Of a stretch of DNA of 64,000 bases, positions 53,956 to 62,564 are shown in pieces (position 1 is the first letter of the stretch; each line of letters begins with the position of its first letter). Made by a program: the position numbers and the translations under genes. Where the stretch lies: assembly GCA_001898405.1 (NCBI GenBank), contig MKTW01000010.1:232405-296404 (forward strand), read 5' to 3'. The notes under the pieces are model-generated. The model ran no database searches. It was not told where the DNA came from and saw nothing but the letters and a program-made list of their open reading frames with translations. Source of the stretch: Sphingobacteriales bacterium 44-61. Its GTDB lineage: Bacteria > Bacteroidota > Bacteroidia > Chitinophagales > Chitinophagaceae.

Positions 53956-55293
53956 GTGAAGAAATTAATTCAAACTCTCAAGAATATCTGGAGTATCGAG
54001 GAATTGAGAAGTAAAATACTTTTCACCCTCGTATTGATCCTTATTTATCGCATAGGTAACCACATCGTATTGCCAGGTATTGACCCTATTATTCTGGAGC
54101 AGAACAAAACTGCGGAAGGAAATGGGATCCTTGACCTGATCAATACTTTTGCTGGCGGTGGTTTCTCCACCGCTTCGATCTTTGCATTAGGTATCATGCC
54201 TTATATCTCCGCTTCCATCTTTATGCAACTGATGACCGTGCTGGTCCCCAAATTCCAGAAGATGCAGAAAGAAGGAGATAGCGGCCGCAAAAAGATCAAC
54301 CAGTATACACGCTATCTTACTGTTGCAGTTACCCTGCTGCAGGCAACAGCTTATGTTACTTACCTGAAACAAACATCAGGTCCTGCGATCATCCAGGAAT
54401 TTCTTCCTTATTTCCTGCTGACTACTGTAGTTATTCTTACAGCAGGTACCCTCTTCGTAATGTGGATGGGTGAGAAGATAACAGATAAAGGTTTGGGCAA
54501 TGGTACTTCCCTGATCATCATGATCGGTATCCTGGCCCGTTTACCCCAGTCTTTCACACAGGAACTGGTAGCAAAATCAACCCGTACAGGTTTGATCCTG
54601 GTCTTTATCGTGGAAATCGCTATCCTGATCGCGATCATTCTCGGATGTATCATGCTGATCCAGGGTGTAAGAAAAGTGCCGGTCAATTATGCCAAACAAA
54701 TTGTCGGTAACAGGCAGTTTGGTGGCGCAAGGCAGTTCCTGCCCCTGAAAGTAAACAGCTCCGGTGTAATGCCAATCATCTTTGCACAGGCGATCATGTT
54801 CCTGCCTACCCTGGTAACCCTGGGTGGTAAAGGCGGACAAAATGAACTGGCCAAGATGTTTACCGATCACACCAACGTATGGTACATGCTGATCTATTCA
54901 ATAGTAGTGATCGGGTTCACCTTCCTTTACACAGCTTTGATCTTTAATCCCAAGCAGATTGCCGATAACCTGAAGCAGAACAATGGGTTCATCCCCGGTG
55001 TAAAACCAGGACAGCCAACCGCTGACTATATCGGTAACATCATGGATAAGATCACTTTCCCGGGTGCGATCCTGCTGGCAGTAGTAGGTATCCTGCCTGG
55101 TATTGCTCAAACACTGGGTGTAACACAAGGATTCTCTACCTTCTTTGGCGGCACATCCCTGCTGATCATGGTAGGTGTGATCCTGGATACATTACAACAG
55201 ATCGAAACACAGTTGCTGATGCGTCAATATGATGGCCTGATGAAAAGCGGCCGCATTCAGGGACGCCAAACAACTTCTGCAGTACAATATTGA
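53956..55293 (+). CDS. secY: Preprotein translocase subunit SecY
   Basis: The central channel of Sec translocation. The 445-residue protein has ten membrane segments, starting after a cytosolic entry TLKNIWSIEELRSKILFTLVLILIYRIGNHIVLPG. The plug region LDLINTFAGGGFSTASIFALGIMPYISASIFMQL follows. Cytosolic loops contain KMQKEGDSGRKKINQYTRY and NPKQIADNLKQNNGFIPGVKPGQPT, the SecA-contacting loop. The start is GTG at 53956. It is the last gene before a terminator, so the spc transcript ends here. No secE is adjacent. Confidence 0.97.
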   Translation: MKKLIQTLKNIWSIEELRSKILFTLVLILIYRIGNHIVLPGIDPIILEQNKTAEGNGILDLINTFAGGGFSTASIFALGIMPYISASIFMQLMTVLVPKFQKMQKEGDSGRKKINQYTRYLTVAVTLLQATAYVTYLKQTSGPAIIQEFLPYFLLTTVVILTAGTLFVMWMGEKITDKGLGNGTSLIIMIGILARLPQSFTQELVAKSTRTGLILVFIVEIAILIAIILGCIMLIQGVRKVPVNYAKQIVGNRQFGGARQFLPLKVNSSGVMPIIFAQAIMFLPTLVTLGGKGGQNELAKMFTDHTNVWYMLIYSIVVIGFTFLYTALIFNPKQIADNLKQNNGFIPGVKPGQPTADYIGNIMDKITFPGAILLAVVGILPGIAQTLGVTQGFSTFFGGTSLLIMVGVILDTLQQIETQLLMRQYDGLMKSGRIQGRQTTSAVQY

Positions 55294-55320
55294 GAAGAAA
55301 AGAAAGAACGAATACAAACC

Positions 55321-55358
55321 AAGACCTGGCCATAACAAAAGGCCGGGTCTTGTGTTTA
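55321..55358 (+). terminator. Terminator after secY
   Basis: aagacctggcc (55321-55331) pairs with ggccgggtctt (55341-55351) with one G-U pair, and tgtttata follows. The T-run is short, so strength is uncertain, but it matches an operon end before the map promoter. Confidence 0.65.
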
Positions 55359-55398
55359 TACGACGACCCCTGCTAACGGAATTACGCAGAATATTTAA

Positions 55399-55406
55399 TA
55401 ATTTTG
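55399..55406 (+). promoter_or_regulatory. -7 promoter element of map (leaderless arrangement)
   Basis: TAATTTTG is followed by CAGT and the ATG at 55411. The 4-nt distance predicts a transcript that begins at the start codon. Confidence 0.55.
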
Positions 55407-55410
55407 CAGT

Positions 55411-56235
55411 ATGATAATTTATAAAACGGATGAACAGATTGAGCTGATGCGGAAAAGCGCCCTGCTGGTAAGCAAAACGCTTACGGAAGTGGCCAAAATA
55501 CTCAGGCCAGGGATCACTTCCCTGGAGCTTGATAAGATGATCGGGCAGTACATTGCAGACCATAAAGCAATCCCTTCTTTCCTGAATTATAATGGCTTTC
55601 CGTTCAATTCCTGTATTTCAGTGAATGATGTGGTAGTACATGGCTTTCCTAATAAAAAGGAACTGAAGGAAGGTGATATCGTTTCTGTTGACGTCGGCGT
55701 GATACTGAATGGCTGGCATGGAGATCATGCCTACACGTTTGCAATAGGCGATCCCGGCCCTGAAGTGATGAAACTGATCCAGGTAACCAAAGCTTCTTTA
55801 TACAAAGGAATTGAAAAAGCAGTTGCAGGTAACCGTATTGGTGATATCGCACACGCCATCCAGGATTATACAGAAAAAAAACATGGTTATGGCGTAGTGA
55901 GGGAACTCGTGGGGCATGGATTGGGAAGAAGCATGCATGAAGATCCCCAGGTGCCGAACTATGGTAAAAAAGGCAATGGCGGCAAGCTGAAAGAAGGAAT
56001 GGTGCTGGCGATAGAGCCGATGATCAACCTCGGCACCAAAGATGTGTTCACAGAAAGCGATGGCTGGACGATCAGGACCCGCGATGGAAAGCCAGCTGTG
56101 CATTTTGAGCATGATGTGGCGGTACGTAAGAATAAACCGGATATCCTTTCCGATTACAGTACCATCGAGAAGGAAGAAGCAAAAAACCCGAATCTGTTCA
56201 CACTGGAACATCAAATAGTTGAACCCCTCGCCTGA
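55411..56235 (+). CDS. map: Type I methionine aminopeptidase
   Basis: Removes the initiator methionine from new proteins. The five metal ligands are seen: Asp and Asp in VDVGVILNGWHGDHAY, His in ELVGHGLGRSMHEDP, Glu in LAIEPM, and Glu in HFEHDVAV. The 274-residue length is slightly above the E. coli enzyme, with a short C-terminal addition. In most bacteria infA, rpmJ and the alpha operon follow; here a flavoprotein gene follows instead. The stop codon TGA lies inside a terminator hairpin. Confidence 0.96.
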   Translation: MIIYKTDEQIELMRKSALLVSKTLTEVAKILRPGITSLELDKMIGQYIADHKAIPSFLNYNGFPFNSCISVNDVVVHGFPNKKELKEGDIVSVDVGVILNGWHGDHAYTFAIGDPGPEVMKLIQVTKASLYKGIEKAVAGNRIGDIAHAIQDYTEKKHGYGVVRELVGHGLGRSMHEDPQVPNYGKKGNGGKLKEGMVLAIEPMINLGTKDVFTESDGWTIRTRDGKPAVHFEHDVAVRKNKPDILSDYSTIEKEEAKNPNLFTLEHQIVEPLA

Positions 56236-56249
56236 GGGGTTTATTTTTG
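56224..56249 (+). terminator. Terminator of map overlapping the next promoter
   Basis: cccctc (56224-56229) pairs with gagggg (56234-56239) with a gcct loop and is followed by tttattttt. The map stop codon is in the hairpin. The T-run is also part of the TATTTTTG promoter of the next gene. Confidence 0.7.
56242..56249 (+). promoter_or_regulatory. -7 promoter element of the flavoprotein gene (leaderless arrangement)
   Basis: TATTTTTG is followed by CACC and the ATG at 56254, again a 4-nt distance. It is formed by the T-run of the map terminator. Confidence 0.5.
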
Positions 56250-56253
56250 CACC

Positions 56254-57483
56254 ATGCCCGGAAAAAAGTTAATCGTGATCGGCGGCGGCGCTGCCGGTTT
56301 TTTTTGTGCAGTGAATGCAGCACGCCTGAACCCTTCTCTGCAGGTCGTGATCGTGGAGAAGAGCAGCAAGCTATTGTCGAAGGTAAAAGTGAGCGGCGGT
56401 GGAAGATGCAATGTCACACATGCCTGTTTTGAAATTGCAGAGATGATGAAGAGGTATCCGCGGGGTGGCAATTTTGTGAAGAAAACATTCCACCATTTTT
56501 TTACCACCGATACTATTCAATGGTTCAAAGAAAGAGGTGTTTCATTAAAAGCCGAACCAGATGGCCGGATGTTCCCGGTAACAGATTCTTCCCAAACAAT
56601 TATTGATTGCTTATTGAAAGAGGCGAATAAGCATGGGGTGGAAATTTTAATGAATAAGGAAATAAGATCGCTTGAGCATAAGGAAGGGGAATGGGTATTG
56701 AAAACTTCCAATGAACAGGAATTGAAAGCAGACCATGTTTGTATTGCCTGCGGAGGTTATCCAAAAGCAGTGATGTTTGACTGGCTAAAAGCTTTGGGGC
56801 ATACGATCAGCGATCCTGTCCCTTCTTTGTTTACGTTTAATATGCCTGGTCATCCTATCACCCAACTGATGGGAGTAAGTGTGGAGAGAGTAAGGATCAA
56901 AATAAACGGTAGCAGGCTGGAACAGGAAGGGCCTTTGCTGATCACACATTGGGGATTGAGCGGACCGGCTGTTCTGAAATTAAGCGCATGGGGTGCCAGG
57001 GAACTGGCTTCGGCCAACTGGCAGTTTTCCATCAGCATCAACTGGCTTCCGGAATACAATGAGCATACATTGCGTGAAAGGTTGCAGGAGATACGCTTTG
57101 AAGCAGGCCCTCAAAAAATAAGCGGCAGAAACCCATTCGGGTTTCCGAACCGGCTCTGGGAATTTATGCTGGAACAGGCCGGAATAAAACCCGAAATGCG
57201 GTGGGCCGACCTGCCAGCAAAGATGCAGACACAACTGGTACGCCTGCTTGTTGCAGGCGAATTTGTCATAAAAGGAAAAACGACATTCAAAGAAGAATTT
57301 GTAACCTCCGGAGGAATTACGCTTTCAGAAATCGATCCCAATACAATGATGAGCAGGAAGGCAGCAGGGCTCTTCTTTGCAGGAGAGATAATGGATGTGG
57401 ATGGAGTGACAGGTGGTTTTAATTTTCAGCATGCATGGACGAGTGGCTTTATTGCAGCGAGAGCTATTGCACAGATGGATTAA
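56254..57483 (+). CDS. HI0933/BaiN-family flavoprotein (FAD-dependent oxidoreductase)
   Basis: A cytosolic FAD enzyme of 409 residues. The dinucleotide loop VIGGGAAGFFCAVNAA is at residues 7-22. SGGGRCNVTHACFE near 49 is the family signature. The C-terminal segment has the second signature TSGGITLSEID, GLFFAGEIMDVDGVTGGFNFQHAWTSG, with the FAD-binding end. Relatives are called NAD(P)/FAD-dependent oxidoreductases or YhiN and have no agreed physiological role. It ends 2 nt before the convergent GIN-domain gene, without a terminator hairpin between them. Confidence 0.92.
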   Translation: MPGKKLIVIGGGAAGFFCAVNAARLNPSLQVVIVEKSSKLLSKVKVSGGGRCNVTHACFEIAEMMKRYPRGGNFVKKTFHHFFTTDTIQWFKERGVSLKAEPDGRMFPVTDSSQTIIDCLLKEANKHGVEILMNKEIRSLEHKEGEWVLKTSNEQELKADHVCIACGGYPKAVMFDWLKALGHTISDPVPSLFTFNMPGHPITQLMGVSVERVRIKINGSRLEQEGPLLITHWGLSGPAVLKLSAWGARELASANWQFSISINWLPEYNEHTLRERLQEIRFEAGPQKISGRNPFGFPNRLWEFMLEQAGIKPEMRWADLPAKMQTQLVRLLVAGEFVIKGKTTFKEEFVTSGGITLSEIDPNTMMSRKAAGLFFAGEIMDVDGVTGGFNFQHAWTSGFIAARAIAQMD

Positions 57484-57485
57484 GC

Positions 57486-58223
57486 TTATTGTATTTTGAT
57501 AAGCCTTCCCGAACTGAAATAGTCCGAACGGGTAATAACAGGATTGCCTTTATAATAAACGTTTCCCTTATACCTGATCGTCGCATCCAATGTATCTGTG
57601 ACCTGGATGTAGGTATCCGCCAAACCACTATATATGATCGACATTTTTTTTACAGAGAGGTCAGCTATCGTCAACTGCCCCCTTGGATTTGAAAAGAGAC
57701 TGCAAAAGTTGGCTGAACCTCGTAGTATGAATCCGGCATTCTCTTTAAAATTGCTCATTCCAAGCCGGTCTACCTGTAATACAAGATTGACATTTCCCGC
57801 TCCTTTTTCCGACATTATCCCTAAGAATCCCAGTTTTAATGTATCGAGATTGGTGACATTTCCGCTGCCATTATAGTTTATTTGCACCAAGTTCTTGAAA
57901 AACACGCGGGCTGTTATCTTCTCGCTGGCATCCCGCAACCAACGGCAATCCGTTTTGTTACTGATAGTAAGAGTTTGCCCGTTTATTTCAGTTTGTATGT
58001 TTGGAAGAATGTTTTCCGGTCCTTCAATTTCTATTTTTTCAGTATCGCTTTGAACAAGCTCAAAATTAATATTGTCTTCAAGAGTCAACATGGTAAAAGC
58101 AGGGAGCGGCCTTTCCTGGGAAATGATCGTACCAATATGGCCGATGCAGCCGGGCTTTTGACATCCGCTATAAAACAGTGAGATGGTAATTCCAATAATA
58201 AAAACTGCAACAAATCTTTTCAT
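57486..58223 (-). CDS. GIN-domain (DUF2807) lipoprotein
   Basis: The 245-residue protein has a lipobox-like SLFYSGC (Cys at about residue 21), so it is probably a lipoprotein. The rest shows the DUF2807 right-handed beta-helix pattern: LPAFTMLTLEDNINFELVQ, NGSGNVTNLDTL, GAGNVNLVL, YSGLADTYIQVTDTLDATIRYKGNVYYKGNP. The family is common on Bacteroidota surfaces and has no known biochemical role. It follows the PagL-like gene after 5 nt in the same operon. Confidence 0.88.
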   Translation of the reverse strand: MKRFVAVFIIGITISLFYSGCQKPGCIGHIGTIISQERPLPAFTMLTLEDNINFELVQSDTEKIEIEGPENILPNIQTEINGQTLTISNKTDCRWLRDASEKITARVFFKNLVQINYNGSGNVTNLDTLKLGFLGIMSEKGAGNVNLVLQVDRLGMSNFKENAGFILRGSANFCSLFSNPRGQLTIADLSVKKMSIIYSGLADTYIQVTDTLDATIRYKGNVYYKGNPVITRSDYFSSGRLIKIQ

Positions 58224-58228
58224 GAATA

Positions 58229-59344
58229 TTAAAAATTATAGCCAATCCCTGTATGAATAAAATCTGCCTGACCGGAATGTGATTTTAGCAGTATTTGGGT
58301 TGAAATACGTTTTGAAGCACGGAACCTCACACCATATTGCTGGAAGATACCTGAACTGGGACCATTATAAATATAAGCGCCTATATTTATCGGTATGGAT
58401 AACCGCCCTAGAAAATGCTCATACGATAAATAAACACCAGCCTGGAATTTATTATAAGTTGGATTCTCCGGCCTGTCTTCCATGATATATCTTCTCAATG
58501 TCCTGTTATAAAGCAATAACACACCTGCTCCCAGTGAGTAATTCCTCTTTATTCGTTTCGATGCTTCCAGTTGCATGGCATTGATCAGGTAATAACTGCC
58601 ACCCACCCAGGGGTATTGTTTTACTGATACAGAGGTATAAGCTGCAAGATCAATCTTTGAAGAGCTGCTGTCGGCCAGCTTTCTTCTGCTAATGATGGGC
58701 TCAGACAATGCGAACCGTAAACCGGCATTGAGATTGGGAATATTCAAACCAAGGTTGGGAAGGGTAGTGCTGCCATTGGATATATGCATAATGCCTATCC
58801 CTGCATCAAGATATAAACGGTCAAATAGTTTTATTTCATGCTGGAAAGCCAGGCTCAGGAACACATTGAAGCGAGTGCCAATTAATGTGTTCTTGGGATT
58901 GGTATATACATCGTATGGTTTGCTGATCATGGCAACGCCACCTCCCATTTTAAGACTGCCCCTGTAAGTGCCTGACGACAGTAGAGGGAAACGGATATAG
59001 GGATACAGGGCATACAGGTTGCCTATGTATTTCTTGCTCCCGGGATTTCCAAACAGGAAGCCGACGCCGGCAGTGGGATAGCGATGTGAAACCTGCCAGT
59101 CTTCTTTACCGGTAGTTGTTTTTTCAAGGTATACCTCGCCAAAAGAGGAATAAGAATCCCGGATATATTCTGCTTTAGGCTGGGAAGTAAAATAAGAGCC
59201 ATAATAAAACCTTGAACCGATGGAAAGATTATGATCTTTTGGAGAAGGAGGGAGGCTGTCCTGGCCGGTGGTCATCAGCGGACAAAGCAATGGAAGAAAA
59301 AGCCATACGGAAACGAAGAAACAGGTACAGCCGTGTTTGAACAT
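58229..59344 (-). CDS. PagL-like lipid A deacylase/acyloxyacyl hydrolase family outer-membrane protein
   Basis: The start is ATG at 59344; an in-frame TTG at 59368 lies inside the promoter. A signal peptide covers about residues 1-28. The mature part is a predicted outer-membrane beta barrel. The motif HISNGS (in GIGIMHISNGSTTLPNLGLN) carries the His-Ser of the PagL catalytic dyad. PagL removes the 3-O acyl chain from lipid A. At about 370 residues it is longer than PagL, as other Bacteroidota members are. It is followed by the GIN lipoprotein and preceded by a PlsC-like gene on the same strand. Confidence 0.82.
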   Translation of the reverse strand: MFKHGCTCFFVSVWLFLPLLCPLMTTGQDSLPPSPKDHNLSIGSRFYYGSYFTSQPKAEYIRDSYSSFGEVYLEKTTTGKEDWQVSHRYPTAGVGFLFGNPGSKKYIGNLYALYPYIRFPLLSSGTYRGSLKMGGGVAMISKPYDVYTNPKNTLIGTRFNVFLSLAFQHEIKLFDRLYLDAGIGIMHISNGSTTLPNLGLNIPNLNAGLRFALSEPIISRRKLADSSSSKIDLAAYTSVSVKQYPWVGGSYYLINAMQLEASKRIKRNYSLGAGVLLLYNRTLRRYIMEDRPENPTYNKFQAGVYLSYEHFLGRLSIPINIGAYIYNGPSSGIFQQYGVRFRASKRISTQILLKSHSGQADFIHTGIGYNF

Positions 59345-59365
59345 AGGCAGGTGTTTAAGGCTTTG

Positions 59366-59373
59366 CAAATATA
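59366..59373 (-). promoter_or_regulatory. -7 promoter element of the PagL-like/GIN operon
   Basis: On the minus strand TATATTTG followed by CAAA lies 21 nt before the ATG at 59344. It excludes the alternative TTG start, which it contains. Confidence 0.55.
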
Positions 59374-59400
59374 GGGATTAGAATGAGAGGGGAATGGTCA

Positions 59401-60366
59401 TCAGGAATCAATTTGAGGCTTTAACTGCACATAACTCCAGGCACTGAAAGGCAGGAGCAGCAGGCAGAAAAATGAAGAAAGGGAATGAGTGAAATAGTAG
59501 AGCAACAGGGAAAGCAATAGCAGGTAAGGAAGATAGAATATGAACAAAAGAGCGGTAAGGATCGAATCATAATGATCAGTATGTGCTGCTTTCTTATGCG
59601 TGTACCGTTTGATAGGTTGATACAACGGAGCATGTAGTATACAACCGGCAAATGCAGGAATAAGCAGCAGCGTCTGTTTCAACCGCGACGGTTTTCTTTC
59701 CAGCAACTTCTTTTGCAGGGTCAGATCATCTTTTGGTATCTCATACACTCCTTTTTCAAGTTGTTGCCGCAGTTCATTATTGAAAGCCTGTATTCTCGCA
59801 CCTTCTGAAATAGTGGCCGGCAGATCTTTTTCGGTTATGCTATCACCAAAAGAGATAAAGAGGTTTTTCCTAAAGCCGCGGAAAGAACTGTAATTGATAC
59901 ATACCGGCAATACTTTTACCGGGATATCTCCTTCCCAACTGCTGATGACCAGCCTGGCAGTACCTTTTTTTAAGGGTCGCAGATGCCATTCGTTCACACA
60001 GATGCCTTCACTGAAGATGAGCACAACACCATTGTTGCGGAATATTTTTTTACATGCATCGAAGGTTTCATAGTTGCTGCTCAGGTTTTCCACGCCTTCG
60101 CTGACACGGTAAACCGGCAGTATTTTGATGGCTTTGAGGATGCGGCCAATGATCTTGTTTTTGAATACATCCCCACGGGCAAGTGACCATATAGGCTGTT
60201 CAAAAAGTGAATCGAGGATAACAGCGTCCAGGAAAGAATTGGGATGATTGGCTGCCAGCAGCAGGGGTCCTTTTTGCTTCAGCAGTTCTGGTTTGTCAAT
60301 GATGATGATACGGCAAAAAACAGGACGGAGCAGCCGAACATATATCTTCAGGCAGGGGTACAGCAA
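59401..60366 (-). CDS. PlsC-like acyltransferase, membrane-bound
   Basis: The 321-residue protein has the acyltransferase box NHPNSFLD (residues 40-47, NHxxxxD) and FSEGICVNEWHLRPLKKGTARL, the second box with Glu. The C-terminal third has two to three hydrophobic segments, so it is an integral inner-membrane protein. The substrate is not clear: glycerol phosphate, ornithine or another lipid. The only available start is TTG at 60366; a TAG is in frame eight codons upstream. It is divergent from rpsA. Confidence 0.83.
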   Translation of the reverse strand: MLYPCLKIYVRLLRPVFCRIIIIDKPELLKQKGPLLLAANHPNSFLDAVILDSLFEQPIWSLARGDVFKNKIIGRILKAIKILPVYRVSEGVENLSSNYETFDACKKIFRNNGVVLIFSEGICVNEWHLRPLKKGTARLVISSWEGDIPVKVLPVCINYSSFRGFRKNLFISFGDSITEKDLPATISEGARIQAFNNELRQQLEKGVYEIPKDDLTLQKKLLERKPSRLKQTLLLIPAFAGCILHAPLYQPIKRYTHKKAAHTDHYDSILTALLFIFYLPYLLLLSLLLYYFTHSLSSFFCLLLLPFSAWSYVQLKPQIDS

Positions 60367-60508
60367 ATTGGTTTTTGCGGTGAATATAGCCTAAATAAGA
60401 TGATCCTGGAATAGGCGCTCCGAAGAAGCATTCCAAACAGGTATAAATCAATGGGTTACTAAAGGGCTACTACTTGAAAAAACCAGCCCGGAACCCGTAT
60501 TTTTCCCG

Positions 60509-60516
60509 TATCTTTG
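60509..60516 (+). promoter_or_regulatory. -7 promoter element of rpsA
   Basis: TATCTTTG followed by CTGCC lies 33 nt before the ATG at 60549. The predicted leader is about 28 nt. No TTTG lies at the ideal upstream spacing. Confidence 0.6.
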
Positions 60517-60548
60517 CTGCCCCGATTTAAAACCTTCGGGATAATATC

Positions 60549-62453
60549 ATGTTTGAAAATTTAATTCAAAAACACTTAAACGCTGATGCACAGGAGTCTG
60601 GATCTGCCGAGGCAGAAACAACTACAGCGACAATAACTGCACCTGTAGCTACCGCTCATGACGATTTCGACTGGAGCGTAGACAAACGTAATGTTACTTC
60701 TTACACCAAAGAAGAAAAAGAAAAGTACGACAAAGTGTATGACAACACTTTCGTGCAACTGAATGACGGTGAACTGATCCAGGGCACTGTTGTAGGTCTT
60801 ACTAAAACAGATGTTGTATTGAACATCGGTTTCAAAAGTGACGGCCTGATCTCCCTCAACGAATTCCGCGACCTGCAGAACCTGAAAGTAGGTGATGAAG
60901 TGGAAGTGATGATCGTAGAGAAAGAAGACCGTGATGGTCACCTGAACCTGAGCCGCAAACAAGCGCGTATCACCCGTGCATGGGAGCGCATTGTGGAAGT
61001 ACACAAAACAGGAGAGGTTATCACCGGTACTGTTACTTCTAAAACAAAAGGTGGTCTGATCGTGGACGTGTTTGGAATGGAAACATTCTTGCCAGGTTCT
61101 CAGATCGACGTTAAACCTGTTACAGACTATGACCAGTTTGTAGGAAAAACTATGGAATTCAAAGTGGTGAAGATCAACGAAACCATTAAGAATGCTGTAG
61201 TATCTCACAAAGCTCTTATCGAAAGCGATATCGAAGCACAACGTGCAGAGATCATGAGCAAACTCGAGAAAGGCCAGGTACTGGAAGGTACTGTGAAGAA
61301 CATCACCGATTTCGGTGCATTCATGGACCTCGGTGGTCTGGATGGTCTGCTCTATATCACAGATATTTCATGGGGCCGTATCTCTCACCCAAGCGAGGTG
61401 CTGAAGATGGACCAGAAGATCAATGTGGTGGTACTGGATTTCGACGACGAGAAGAAACGTATCAGCCTTGGTCTGAAACAACTGACTCCACATCCATGGG
61501 ATGTGTTGGCAGAAAATATTGCTGAAGGCAATATCGTGAAAGGTAAAGTGGTGAACATTGAAGATTACGGTGCGTTCCTGGAAATCCAGCCTGGTGTTGA
61601 AGGCCTGGTTCACGTAAGTGAGATTACTTGGGCTAACACACCGATCAACGCCAAGGAATTCTTCAAACTCGGCGACGAGCATGAAGCGAAGATCGTTACG
61701 CTTGATAAAGCAAGCCGCAAGATGAGCTTGTCTATCAAACAACTTTCTCCTGATCCCTGGAACGATATCGAAACCAAGTTTGCAGAAGGAAGCCGTCATA
61801 CCGGCCTGGTGAAAAACATTACCAATTACGGTGTGTTTGTAGAACTGGCTCCTGGTATCGGTGGTATGATCCATATCAGCGACCTGAGCTGGCTGAAACG
61901 CTTTAACCACCCAAGTGAATACACTAAAGTTGGTGCTAACATCGACGTAGTGATCATGGGTATCGATAAAGAAAACCGCAAACTCCAACTCGGACACAAA
62001 CAACTGGAAGAAGATCCCTGGAATACCCTTCAGGATACATTCGCTATCGGATCTATCCATGAAGGTACAGTGATCCGCAGGGATGATAAAGGTGCTGTTG
62101 TTCAGTTGCCTTATGGCCTGGAAGGCTTTGCTCCTAACCGTCACCTTACAAAAGAAGATGGCAAGAGCATCGGTGCTGATGAAACTGCACAGTTTGTAGT
62201 GATCGAGTTTGACCGCAACGAAAAGCGCATTGTACTTTCTCACAGCCGTATCTGGGAACAAGGCCAGATAGAAGAAAAAGAAGCTGCGAAGAAAGAAGCA
62301 AAAGTTGAAGCGGAAAAAACCAAGAAAGCTGTAAAGAACATTCAGGGCAAAGTAGAAAAAGCTACTCTGGGTGATCTTGGCGTGCTGGCCGACCTGAAAA
62401 AGAAAATGGAAGGTGGCGAAGCAGCAGCAGCAGATGACGCTAAGGCTGAATAA
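60549..62453 (+). CDS. rpsA: 30S ribosomal protein S1 (bS1)
   Basis: S1 unfolds and holds mRNA on the 30S subunit. The 634-residue protein has an acidic N-terminal addition (residues 1-70) and six S1 repeats, beginning near residues 74 (GELIQGTVVG), 158 (GEVITGTVTS), 240 (GQVLEGTVKN), 325 (GNIVKGKVVN), 412 (GSRHTGLVKN) and 500 (GSIHEGTVIR). The last 60 residues are Ala/Lys/Glu-rich. S1 matters for initiation in Bacteroidota, where Shine-Dalgarno pairing is little used. A terminator follows. Confidence 0.96.
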   Translation: MFENLIQKHLNADAQESGSAEAETTTATITAPVATAHDDFDWSVDKRNVTSYTKEEKEKYDKVYDNTFVQLNDGELIQGTVVGLTKTDVVLNIGFKSDGLISLNEFRDLQNLKVGDEVEVMIVEKEDRDGHLNLSRKQARITRAWERIVEVHKTGEVITGTVTSKTKGGLIVDVFGMETFLPGSQIDVKPVTDYDQFVGKTMEFKVVKINETIKNAVVSHKALIESDIEAQRAEIMSKLEKGQVLEGTVKNITDFGAFMDLGGLDGLLYITDISWGRISHPSEVLKMDQKINVVVLDFDDEKKRISLGLKQLTPHPWDVLAENIAEGNIVKGKVVNIEDYGAFLEIQPGVEGLVHVSEITWANTPINAKEFFKLGDEHEAKIVTLDKASRKMSLSIKQLSPDPWNDIETKFAEGSRHTGLVKNITNYGVFVELAPGIGGMIHISDLSWLKRFNHPSEYTKVGANIDVVIMGIDKENRKLQLGHKQLEEDPWNTLQDTFAIGSIHEGTVIRRDDKGAVVQLPYGLEGFAPNRHLTKEDGKSIGADETAQFVVIEFDRNEKRIVLSHSRIWEQGQIEEKEAAKKEAKVEAEKTKKAVKNIQGKVEKATLGDLGVLADLKKKMEGGEAAAADDAKAE

Positions 62454-62474
62454 TAATCATCGTATAAGTTTCAT

Positions 62475-62510
62475 AAGGCTGTCCTTTCCAGGACGGCCTT
62501 TTTTCTTTTA
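62475..62510 (+). terminator. Rho-independent terminator after rpsA
   Basis: aaggctgtcc (62475-62484) pairs with ggacggcctt (62491-62500) with one G-U pair and runs into ttttttcttt. It begins 22 nt after the stop codon. Confidence 0.9.
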
Positions 62511-62536
62511 TGGGAACCATATCCCCGACATTGTCT

Positions 62537-62544
62537 TAATTTTG
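62537..62544 (+). promoter_or_regulatory. -7 promoter element of the acyltransferase gene at 62565
   Basis: TAATTTTG lies 20 nt before the ATG at 62565, giving a predicted leader of about 16 nt. Confidence 0.5.
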
Positions 62545-62564
62545 AAGATCAATGAAAAGCACAC

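Noticed and set aside
59345-59368. TTG start of the PagL-like protein at 59368
   Set aside because: It overlaps the TATATTTG promoter element, so it would lie upstream of the transcript start.
61368-62261. A 297-codon open frame opposite rpsA
   Set aside because: An artefact of the repeated S1 domain codons; no family and no promoter.
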